Shown here piece after piece: positions 1 to 6,385 of a stretch of 11,223 nucleotides of DNA. Made by a program: the position numbers and the translations under genes. Origin of the DNA: Candidatus Altimarinota bacterium (GTDB taxonomy: Bacteria > Patescibacteriota > Gracilibacteria > BD1-5 > UBA2023); assembly GCA_003488655.1 (NCBI GenBank), contig DNKW01000077.1, positions 1 to 11,223 of the forward strand, written 5' to 3'. Below the pieces are notes generated by a model, which had not been told where the DNA came from, ran no database searches, and saw only the letters and a list, made by a program, of their open reading frames with translations. Position 1 is the stretch's first letter. Each line of letters opens with the position of its first letter.

Positions 1-144
1 TTTACAGCCGTTATCGAGCGTACTCCAAGCGGAGTACTTGCAGGCAGGTTTAGAAACCTGATCGAGCGGATACACGAAAGATCCGGCGGAAGTTATTTGA
101 ATACCTGCAAGAAAGAGAAAAGATAAAAAAAGGATTTTTTTCAT
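1..144 (-). CDS. Secreted protein, N-terminal fragment (runs off left edge)
   Basis: The minus strand from ATG at 144 is open for 48 codons to the window edge. It begins MKKILFLSFLFLAGIQITSA, a typical Sec signal peptide: two lysines, a hydrophobic core of about 12 residues, and a T-S-A signal peptidase I site near residue 20. The predicted mature part starts GSFVYPLD and contains the segment ACKYSAWSTLDNGCK, two cysteines flanking a Tyr/Trp-containing stretch. A similar Cys-Tyr-Trp-Cys segment occurs in the surface protein at 4161-6317, so both may share an extracellular module; this is a visual similarity, not an alignment. Translation starts directly after CCCCGT without a Shine-Dalgarno sequence. 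The product is probably exported or surface-exposed and its function cannot be told from the fragment. The coding region contains two short perfect inverted repeats (20-37 and 45-60). Confidence 0.6.
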   Translation of the reverse strand, partial: MKKILFLSFLFLAGIQITSAGSFVYPLDQVSKPACKYSAWSTLDNGCK

Positions 145-180
145 ACGGGGTTTTTGACAAGAAAAAAATAGAGAGCACCA

Positions 181-200
181 TTTTATCTCGTAAGATAAAA
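181..200. repeat. Perfect inverted repeat, possible operator
   Basis: TTTTATCT at 181-188 and AGATAAAA at 193-200 are perfect reverse complements around a CGTA loop. The site is 37 bp upstream of the start of the leftward secreted-protein gene, where an operator or a 5'-leader hairpin would sit. No protein can be assigned to it. Confidence 0.5.
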
Positions 201-204
201 TATG

Positions 205-230
205 CAAACAAATATATATTTATTTGTTTG
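205..230. repeat. Perfect 10-bp-arm palindrome followed by T-run
   Basis: CAAACAAATA (205-214) and TATTTGTTTG (221-230) are perfect reverse complements around TATATT, and four T follow. The site could be an operator or a weak terminator for leftward or rightward transcripts. The stem is entirely A/T apart from two G-C pairs in each arm, so a terminator role is doubtful. Confidence 0.45.
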
Positions 231-291
231 TTTTCCCTTCCAGTATAGGAAAACTGATTATTCTAGCAACTAAAATCTCTGAAGAAAAATA

Positions 292-328
292 GGGAATTTT
301 CTTTATTTCCCACGAAACTTTTTGACAA
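292..328. repeat. Upstream block, copy 1 (TTTATTTCCCA ... CTTTTTGACAA)
   Basis: A GGGAA...TTCCC potential stem is followed by TTTATTTCCCA and, after a short spacer, CTTTTTGACAA. The same arrangement recurs at 466-503. It may be a duplicated control element upstream of rsmH. No -10 box fits the TTGACA at 322-327 (17 bp downstream reads CCAAAG). Confidence 0.4.
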
Positions 329-465
329 AAAAATACCAAATTGTCCAAAGAATGTTAAAAACTTCTCGGTTCCTATAAATATAATTAATGATTTGTCAAG
401 ATATTTTCAGTAAAAAATACACCTTTTCGTTTGACAATAAAGGAAAAAAGGATAATTTCTCTCTA

Positions 466-503
466 AGGAAATATTTTATTTCCCATTCATCACTTTTTGA
501 CAA
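466..503. repeat. Upstream block, copy 2 (TTTATTTCCCA ... CTTTTTGACAA)
   Basis: This is the second copy of the block at 292-328: a GGAAAT/ATTTCC stem, then TTTATTTCCCA and CTTTTTGACAA. It ends immediately before the preferred rsmH start (TTG 505). Its similarity to clearly noncoding sequence upstream is one reason not to extend rsmH back to ATG 388. Confidence 0.4.
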
Positions 504-504
504 T

Positions 505-1455
505 TTGGACGAAAAAAGTTTTTGACATATCCCCGTACTCTTCCATGAGTACATCGATAGCCTCGATATTAGCACTACAAAGCGAAATATCGTGGTTGAC
601 TGCACCCTCTGACTTGGTGGACATGCTGTGGGAATTATTCAAAAACTCCATAAAGGAGATATCTTCATCGGGTTTGATCTCGATAATGACAATCTCAAAA
701 GTGCTCGAGAAATCATAGAAAAGAGTGTTGGAGCATTTGCAAAAGAAACGGGAATCACCATTCACGCTGTCCATGCAAACTTCCGAGATATAAAAATGAA
801 ACTTTTGGAACTCGGTATCACGAGCGTCACCGCTGTCTGCTATGATCTCTGAGTATCTTCCGCTCACTTCGATGATGCGGATCGCGGGTTTTCCTTCCGG
901 TTTACCGGCAAGCTCGATATGCGATTCAATCGCGAGAATGGCGGAAAAACCGCATATGATATCATCAATCATGCAAGCGAGAAAGAACTCATAGAGATCC
1001 TCCGAATATATGGAGAGGAACCAAAAGCCCGATTTATAGCGGAAGCTATAGTCAAAACGAGGAAAATACAACCCCTCGAAACCACTGAAAATCTCACGAA
1101 ACTCATAGAAGAAACAAGTTATGACCCCAAATCGGTGGTCAGAAGCTTCCAAGGAATACGAATCGCGGTCAATGATGAATTTGGGTCCATAGAAACTTCA
1201 CTGAAAGACACGGTCAGTCTCCTCTCAAAATGAGGACGATGCAGCGTCATAACATTCCACTCACTTGAAGACAGACTCGTAAAACAAGTATTTGCCGAAT
1301 ACTTGCAAGCAGAGCGAGACGAATTTACCGGACAAGATACAGTTCCTGCCGTTATAAAAAAAGTAACCAAAAAACCCATACTCCCGACAGACCTGGAAAT
1401 GAAACAGAATAAAAGAAGCCGAAGTGCGAAGCTCAGAATAGTCGAGAAGAAGTAA
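505..1455 (+). CDS. rsmH: 16S rRNA (cytosine(1402)-N(4))-methyltransferase RsmH (MraW)
   Basis: RsmH transfers a methyl group from S-adenosylmethionine to N4 of C1402 in the 16S rRNA decoding centre. The frame gives the whole family signature: HIPVL near residue 8, DCTLGLGGH (SAM motif I, about 32-40), GFDLDNDNL, AVHANFRD, YDLGVSS (about 113-119), DRGFSF, LDMRFN, YGEEPKARFIAEAIVKTRK, SFQGIRIAVNDE, ITFHSLEDR and the C-terminal RSRSAKLRI. Three TGA codons (610, 850, 1231) fall on conserved glycines, and a fourth at 523 follows the proposed start. From TTG 505 the protein is 316 aa, the usual size, with HIPVL at the usual distance from the N-terminus. ATG 388 in the same open frame would add 39 residues unknown in the family and would suit a leaderless transcript from TATAAA at 374. 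Neither start has a Shine-Dalgarno sequence. The next gene encodes an FtsL-like protein, as in division/cell-wall clusters. Identity is near certain; the start is not. Confidence 0.96.
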
Positions 1456-1493
1456 ATTCTATTTTAGAACTGTGCAAAAGCGAAGTAATTTAC
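1451..1493. repeat. Inverted-repeat segment in rsmH-ftsL gap, shares arm with palindromic element
   Basis: The segment overlaps the rsmH stop. GTAAATT (1452-1458) is the reverse complement of AATTTAC (1487-1493), and a nested perfect hairpin TTCTA-TTT-TAGAA lies at 1457-1469. Read on the minus strand, its right side, AAATTACTTCGCTTTTG, differs at one base from an arm of the 123-bp elements at 1868-1990 and 8188-8310. It may be a remnant or a short relative of that family, or a weak attenuator between the two genes. Confidence 0.4.
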
Positions 1494-1503
1494 CCCACCT
1501 CCT

Positions 1504-1869
1504 ATGAATGCAAACATACTGGTAATGAAACGTGGTATATTCCCTTTTTTCTCCGAAAGAAAGACTTCTCGGGAGAATTATAGGTTTAGTTTCACCCAAA
1601 CGTATGTTCTTGCACTTTTTATGATCGGCGCTCTCGGAATCTACTATGTATGGATTCTCAATATCAATGCTACGAAAGGATATAATATCCGCAACTTTGA
1701 AATTACCCGCAAAAACCTCACTTTCGAAGAAAATCTAATCAATATCCGTATCGCTGAAGCGGAATCCCTCGATACTCTCACTTCCAATGGTATGATTGAA
1801 AAGATGGAAAGCGTGGATAGTCCAGGATATTTAGTGTTAAAAGATTCACATCTTACATTCAATAAATAA
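1504..1869 (+). CDS. Small bitopic membrane protein in ftsL position (FtsL-like)
   Basis: The 121-aa product has a basic N-terminus (K9, R10, R19, K20, R23, R27), one strong transmembrane segment (about 30-52) and an outer region of about 65 residues, rich in Glu, Leu and Asn, that could form a coiled coil. It ends in a short stretch containing SVDSPGYLVL. This is the topology of FtsL/DivIC, the bitopic divisome proteins that pair with FtsB and recruit FtsW/FtsI. The gene lies 48 bp after rsmH, where ftsL stands in division/cell-wall clusters. FtsL is too divergent to identify by motif, so the call rests on position, size and topology. ATG 1504 is preceded by CCACCTCCT, a pyrimidine run and not a Shine-Dalgarno sequence; an internal ATG at 1525 is an alternative start. 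The frame contains no TGA. The TAA stop overlaps the first bases of the palindromic element at 1868. Confidence 0.6.
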   Translation: MNANILVMKRGIFPFFSERKTSRENYRFSFTQTYVLALFMIGALGIYYVWILNINATKGYNIRNFEITRKNLTFEENLINIRIAEAESLDTLTSNGMIEKMESVDSPGYLVLKDSHLTFNK

Positions 1870-1990
1870 AATCTCTGAAAAAGCTCGTTCTTTGAATTCA
1901 AAATTCCGTTCCTCATTCAACGTACTAGCTACGTACGTTTCATTTCGATACTCTTTTTTCATTCAAATTACTTCGTTTTTGAGAGATTTT
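1868..1990. repeat. 123-bp palindromic element, copy A (intergenic)
   Basis: The ends form near-perfect inverted repeats: AAAATCTCTGAAAAA (1868-1882) against TTTTTGAGAGATTTT (1976-1990), 14 of 15 pairs. The centre is a second palindrome, AACGTAC/GTACGTT around TAGCTAC. The whole could fold into a long imperfect hairpin. A second copy of identical length lies inside the helicase gene at 8188-8310; by eye about three quarters of positions agree after two small gaps. The exact blocks CTCGTTCTTTGAA and CAAATTACTTCGTTTTTGAG are shared. This copy fills most of the gap between the FtsL-like gene and recR. It could also act as a bidirectional transcription barrier. It encodes no transposase and no clear target-site duplication is visible. 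Confidence 0.8.
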
Positions 1991-2027
1991 ACCTCTTCAG
2001 GAAAGTTCCTAACTCTCAAATAATCCC

Positions 2028-2630
2028 GTGCCAGAAACTCTTAAGCGTCTCATCGACTTCATTTCCTATATGCCGTGAATCGGCGAAAAAACCGCGGTGA
2101 AACTCGCGTTTTTTTTGCTGAAAGCGAATGGTTCCTATGTGAAGAACTTCGCTCGGGAACTCGAGAAACTCCAAGCCAATGTGCACGATTGCCAGATATG
2201 TTTCGGGCTCACTGATGGAGATAAAACCATCTGCGCTGTCTGTTCGGATGAAACTCGGGAAAAACACACTCTTTGTGTCGTGGAAGACTACCTCGATATG
2301 CTCTCCATCGAACGACTCGGGATTTTTCACGGATACTACCATATCCTCGGAGGATCTATCTCCCCTATCCATGGCCGTATGCCAAATTCACTCCACTTTC
2401 AGGAGCTTTTCGATCGAGTCAGAAACACTCCCGAAATTCAAGAACTCATCATCGCGACCAACCCGAATATAGAGGGTGAAGCGACCAATCTCTACATCGA
2501 GGAGAATATTCCTCGGTGAGATCTGAAGCTTACCAGGCTTTCCAAAGGATTACCCAATGCCGGATACATCGAATATGCGGATGATATTACGCTCATCAAT
2601 GCGTTTAAGGGAAGGGTGGGGAGAGGATAA
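2028..2630 (+). CDS. recR: Recombination mediator protein RecR
   Basis: RecR acts with RecO (and RecF) to load RecA at single-stranded gaps and junctions. The 200-aa product, the family's normal length, shows all expected parts. They are the N-terminal helix-hairpin-helix MPGIGEKTAVKLA (about 15-27), a four-cysteine zinc finger C55-x2-C58-x10-C69-x2-C72, a Toprim domain beginning LCVVEDYLDMLSIE with ILGGSISPIHG and ATNPNIEGEAT, and the C-terminal LTRLSKGLPNAGYIEYADDITL. TGA at 2076 encodes the invariant hairpin glycine (G17) and TGA at 2517 encodes G164. These are among the cleanest evidence here for TGA as glycine. The start is GTG 2028: an in-frame TAA lies 18 bp upstream, no ATG precedes the hairpin, and this start gives normal length. 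No Shine-Dalgarno sequence is present (AATCCC precedes the GTG). recR follows the palindromic element and may not be in the rsmH transcript. Confidence 0.97.
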
Positions 2631-2666
2631 TAGGAAAAGATTACTAATTTTAGATTTTTTGGAGAC

Positions 2667-2698
2667 AATATGGTTTATCTCTACAAGTAGTCCATATT
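2667..2698. repeat. Hairpin downstream of recR
   Basis: AATATGG (2667-2673) and CCATATT (2692-2698) are reverse complements and enclose a second short stem, CTAC-AA-GTAG (2681-2690). No T-run follows, so it is at best a weak or factor-dependent end of the recR transcript. I see nothing else of note in 2631-2771. Confidence 0.35.
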
Positions 2699-2771
2699 AG
2701 AAATTACTACCAAAATTGCCATAATCCGTAAAAATTAATCAGGTTGTGTAGAAAGAAATTACGAGCAATAT

Positions 2772-2799
2772 TTGCAATATCGTTCATAAACTCTATAAT
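2772..2799 (+). promoter_or_regulatory. Sigma70-type promoter for TPR/surface-protein operon
   Basis: TTGCAA at 2772-2777, a 16-bp spacer and a perfect TATAAT at 2794-2799. Transcription would start near 2806, leaving a leader of about 26 nt before ATG 2832. The -35 box resembles those proposed for the two leftward genes (TTGCAA near 10069 and TTGCAT near 10507). Confidence 0.65.
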
Positions 2800-2831
2800 A
2801 CTCCTTATTTTCCTATTTACGACTCTTTCCT

Positions 2832-4139
2832 ATGAAATCACCTGTCTTTTCATATAAGTTCTTAATAGCCGGATTTATAGTAATCTTACTGGTATCCTGA
2901 TTTATTTTTCTCAAAACAAAAGATGCCTGAACAGGAAAACAAACGATAACTAAAAATCAAGTACAATCCTTGGAGAACATGGATGATTATCTGAATAATC
3001 CAGAGAATAACAAAGACCCAGATTTCGCGGTTGCGAAGAAATCTTTAGAGGATGGGGATATCAAAGGTGCTATTCCTCTCTGGGAGAAAGTAGTAAAAAA
3101 AGAGGAGGTTCGAAGTACGACAAATACAGGAATAACTCTCTCAAAGCCAAAAATAAATTCGAAGATAATATTGGCTCAGACCTATCTTCAATACTGAAAT
3201 TATTATTACAAAGAAAAAGAGTATGCCGACAAAGCGATAAAAATCATCACCGAAAACCAGGAAGACGATGATTACGGAGCTTATGGGATGTATTTTGTCG
3301 GATATGCTTATGAGATAACGAAGCGGTATGATGACGCTCTGACATGGTATGAAAAAGGACTCAAAGTTTCTTCCAATACCGACAAGCTCAAGGCGATTTT
3401 CAAAAACCAGATAGGCCATGTATATGACCTTATGGGAGATATGAATAAAGCCTATGAATATTACAGTCAAGCATATGTACTCGATGACAAGAACTATCAT
3501 GTCGCCGGGAATATTGGAAGGCACCTCGCGAGAATCGGCAGCTTCGAGGAATCTGTTCCGTACTTCGAATATGCGATCCATACCCATGATTTGGCTCTAA
3601 GATCGGAGATATACTATACTCTCAGTTCTATCGAATTGGAACTCGGGTGATTGAGGCCGGATATTGATAAATCTCTCCTCTATGCCAGAGCAAGTATCAA
3701 ATCATTTCCGGACTATCCGATGGGGTATGTAGCACTTGCAAGATGACTCTATATGAAGAATGACAGAAAATATGATAAAGAAATAGAGGAAAATCTCACT
3801 AAATCCATTGAACTCAATCCGAATGGATTTGCTGCATACAAGTACTCCGCATTGTATATGTTCGATAAATGAGATATGAATGCAGTGTCAGTTTTAATGT
3901 CCAAGTCAAACGAAGTACTTGACAAAGATATTATCTTAATGCATAATATCTCAGAAAATGAAAAAAGAATAAATACCAGAGACATGCAGACAATGATTAT
4001 TTTAGATAAAATAAACAAAGAATGAAAAGGAAACAAGGAATTAATCGATAAAATACTCACAAATGATTACTTCAAATGATTCATTGATTTACAAAAAAAG
4101 AGGGTAAACAATGGAGTATTAAATGTTTATCTAAAATAA
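2832..4139 (+). CDS. Membrane-anchored TPR-repeat protein
   Basis: The 435-aa product is continuous only when TGA is read as glycine (eight in-frame TGA codons, one at residue 23 inside the membrane segment). Residues about 10-27 form a single N-terminal membrane anchor, followed by a polar linker. From about residue 65 to 335 it has helical pairs typical of tetratricopeptide repeats. Examples are a unit with GYAYEITKRYDDALTWYEKG (from about 155), the next with IGHVYDLMGDMNKAYEYYSQ, then IGRHLARIGSFEESVPYFEY. The last 100 residues are charged and lack a clear motif. TPR domains bind other proteins, so an assembly or scaffold role on the outer face of the membrane is plausible. The surface-protein gene starts 21 bp downstream with no promoter or terminator between, so the two are probably co-transcribed. 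The start is preceded by CTTTCCT and lacks a Shine-Dalgarno sequence. The TPR class is well supported; the specific function is unknown. Confidence 0.85.
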
Positions 4140-4160
4140 CTTACTTTTAATACCTTACAT

Positions 4161-6317
4161 ATGCAGAAAATAGCAGGGTTATATATAGCTATACTATTCA
4201 CGTTATTTTTGAATACGAGTTACGTAATGGCGGATAGCTTCACTTTTCCTAATTGACAAACAGTGCAATCAAGTGCAAATGCGCCCAATTGGTTTGCTGA
4301 TGCACTGGCTGCAGGAGCTCCTCTTAATAGTGCTTCAACTGCCAATGATTTTTTCGCTGCAGTGGTAGCGTATGTAAATAGTGATCCTACTCATATAGCA
4401 GCTGGTGCTACGGCTTCAATAACTTCAGCTTGAATGGTTTGTTTGAATTGAGTAACATTATCAGTCGTACCACCTCCTCCACCACCGGCTATAACAAGTT
4501 CCTCCTCATCTATCATACCTCCTCCTCCACCACCACTGCCTCCACCACCACCACCGCCAGTTATAACAAGTTCTTCCTCTTCCGATTCTTGCAGTTATAT
4601 CGCAGATTATTCCCCTCTCTGGTCTGATTGTAGTATCAATTCCAATTGGACTACAAATGGAAGTATTAATTGTTCACAAACCAGCACTTGGCAAGCGAAT
4701 ATTACGACCGCAAATTGGTCGTGCACCACTACCTATGTGGATGGGGTTCCGAGCGGTACGAGCTGTGATGGAGGTTGTCCGTGAAATGCTTCACAACCCG
4801 CTTCTGTAACTGAAACAAAGACCGTAAATCTTCACCTGAATTCTTCTGTCTACAGCACCTGTAATAATAGCGTATATGCCAATAATAGCGATACATGTAC
4901 AGTTTCTGTGAATGTGGTGGCGGGAACAAATCAAAACAAAGGAATCACTGGATGGGGAGGACATAATGTTCTATCGAATATAGCCGACACTTCCAATATT
5001 CGCGCCAATAGGATTGACCCAAGTCAACCGGGAAATGCTCTAAATTTCTCCAGTGTTTCTTCACCCGGGATACCAAGTTCCACCTCAAATAATTTCACTG
5101 TAAATATCAATAATATTAAATCGGTTTCCCCGTTTGCCTCTAATGCCGGAAAGATATCGTTTAATCTTGGATGAACTTCCATGGAGCTTTCCAACATACC
5201 GTATAGTTTCAATAAACCTTTCGTGGGAACCCTCTGAATTGTGGGTGGCGATACCCTTAATGTCTGAACCGAACAAACAGCAGAAGTGAAGATTGTCAAA
5301 CAATCCACAATTAATCCTTCTTATACGATACATACCTTTGCATCTACTCTCAATCCTGTGGACACTGCAAACTTTATACTACAGAATAAAAACTCTGAAA
5401 TAGGACTGACAAGCACTCCTCAGGTGAATTTTACTCTCAATTATAAAGGAACTGCAAGTATTTCAAAAACAACACTTCGAGCTGATCCTCAGATTTATTA
5501 TTCTCTGGGTGGAGTAAATGTCTGATACTACATCTCACAAACAGAACTTCCAACCGATCGATATCTGGACACGGGAATAAGTGAATTTCTCTGAGTTCGA
5601 GTGGTCGGACAGATTCAGGGACAGGGAAAACAAGTGATTACTGGGCAGATAAAAAACTTTTCCGATATATCCCTGTTTGATATACGCTCGTCGGTGAAGA
5701 AAAATATAACAGAAATGACTCGAGGAATGAAAAGCGGAGATATTCTGAGTGGTGTGAAATACATAGAATGAAATACTACTATCTCCGGAGATCAATCTTA
5801 CGAACTTCTCGTCGTGCGTAATGGAAATGTTATGATTTCCGACAATCTCAATACTGCTGGTAAAAAACTCGGTATTATCGCTATTAGGGATGATCAATCT
5901 CGAACAGACCTCGGGAATGTATATGTAAAAAATACCGTTACGAAAATTCAGGCTTATATCTGTGCGGATGGAGGATTTATGAGTGCAGATAGTAATGGGA
6001 ATCCATATACTCAAAATACTGTTGCGAGAACGAATGCGCTGAAAACACAACTCATTCTCAAAGGACTTCTCCTTACTCGCAATACAATTGGATGAGCCAT
6101 AGGAGATTCCGGTTCATATATACTGCCTGGGGGATCGAAAACGAGCGATATTGATAAGACTATTATGTACGACCTCAACTATATCCGTCGTGGATATTCT
6201 GGATGGGATAAAAATGGGAATGGAGCGCTTGATACGGGAGAATACAAAGATCCGTTCGTCATTATCTATGACACTGCCATACAAAATAATCCCCCGAAAG
6301 CCTTTTCTGTTAAATAA
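4161..6317 (+). CDS. Large exported surface protein with poly-proline linkers
   Basis: The 718-aa product is continuous only with TGA as glycine (11 in-frame TGA codons). It begins with a signal peptide (MQKIAGLYIAILFTLF..., V-M-A cleavage near residue 24). Next is an Ala/Asn-rich stretch, then a hinge at about 104-141 with proline runs of 6, 6 and 7 and two five-serine runs. A Cys-rich region follows (about 144-265, beginning CSYIADYSPLWSDC), which could form disulfides. A long Ser/Thr/Asn-rich, beta-like region leads to the C-terminal part. Near the end, DKNGNGALDTGEY (683-695) resembles a calcium-binding EF-hand/dockerin-type loop. There is no C-terminal membrane segment or LPXTG signal, so anchoring is unclear. 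It may be an adhesin, pilus-like or S-layer-type protein; this is inference from composition. It follows the TPR gene by 21 bp and ends before a strong convergent terminator. The start lacks a Shine-Dalgarno sequence. Confidence 0.85.
4470..4583 (+). repeat. Duplicated Pro/Ser-codon linker repeat
   Basis: Two units of CCN codons are each followed by an almost identical ATAACAAGTTC block and serine codons (4491-4511 and 4563-4583). The result is Pro6-AIT-Ser5 and Pro6-Leu-Pro7-VIT-Ser5. The second proline tract is longer, consistent with slippage or unequal exchange. Runs of this kind normally depend on EF-P to avoid ribosome stalling. Confidence 0.75.
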
Positions 6318-6345
6318 TCTTTGAACTGTAAACAAAAAAGGGTGG

Positions 6346-6385
6346 TAAAAATAAAAAGTGTCCACCCGGACACTTTTTATTTTTA
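6346..6385. terminator. Bidirectional rho-independent terminator between convergent genes
   Basis: A perfect 18-bp stem (6346-6363 with 6368-6385) encloses the tetraloop ACCC. It has a GTGTCC/GGACAC core and A-rich and T-rich outer arms, so each strand has a U-run. It serves the surface-protein gene on the plus strand and the helicase gene on the minus strand. The helicase TAA stop (6385-6383) is inside the stem. Confidence 0.9.

Larger units (their letters stand above)
145..504. other. Intergenic regulatory region between divergent genes
   Basis: About 360 AT-rich bases separate the leftward secreted-protein gene from rsmH. The region holds an 8-bp-arm hairpin (181-200), a 10-bp-arm palindrome (205-230), a weaker stem TTTTCC/GGAAAA (231-253), and two related blocks that end in TTTTTGACAA (292-328 and 466-503). 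Isolated TTGACA hexamers occur at 154, 322, 431, 497 and 522, but none has a good -10 box at 16-18 bp. A TATAAT lies at 380-385 with an overlapping TATAAA at 374-379. From ATG 388 the rsmH frame is open without TAA or TAG, so part of this region could be an N-terminal extension of RsmH. Confidence 0.5.

Noticed and set aside
20..60. Two perfect small hairpins (20-37, 45-60) as operators or element copies
   Set aside because: They lie within the coding sequence of the secreted protein, and similarity to the GTAC-centred core of the palindromic element is too short to claim kinship.
490..1152. 220-codon minus-strand open frame opposite rsmH
   Set aside because: It is a shadow of the rsmH frame, which carries complete conserved motifs; the minus product shows no recognisable domain.
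1868..1990. Copy A as a conventional insertion sequence or MITE with target duplication
   Set aside because: No transposase, and no direct repeats flank either copy clearly; a palindromic repeat element fits better.
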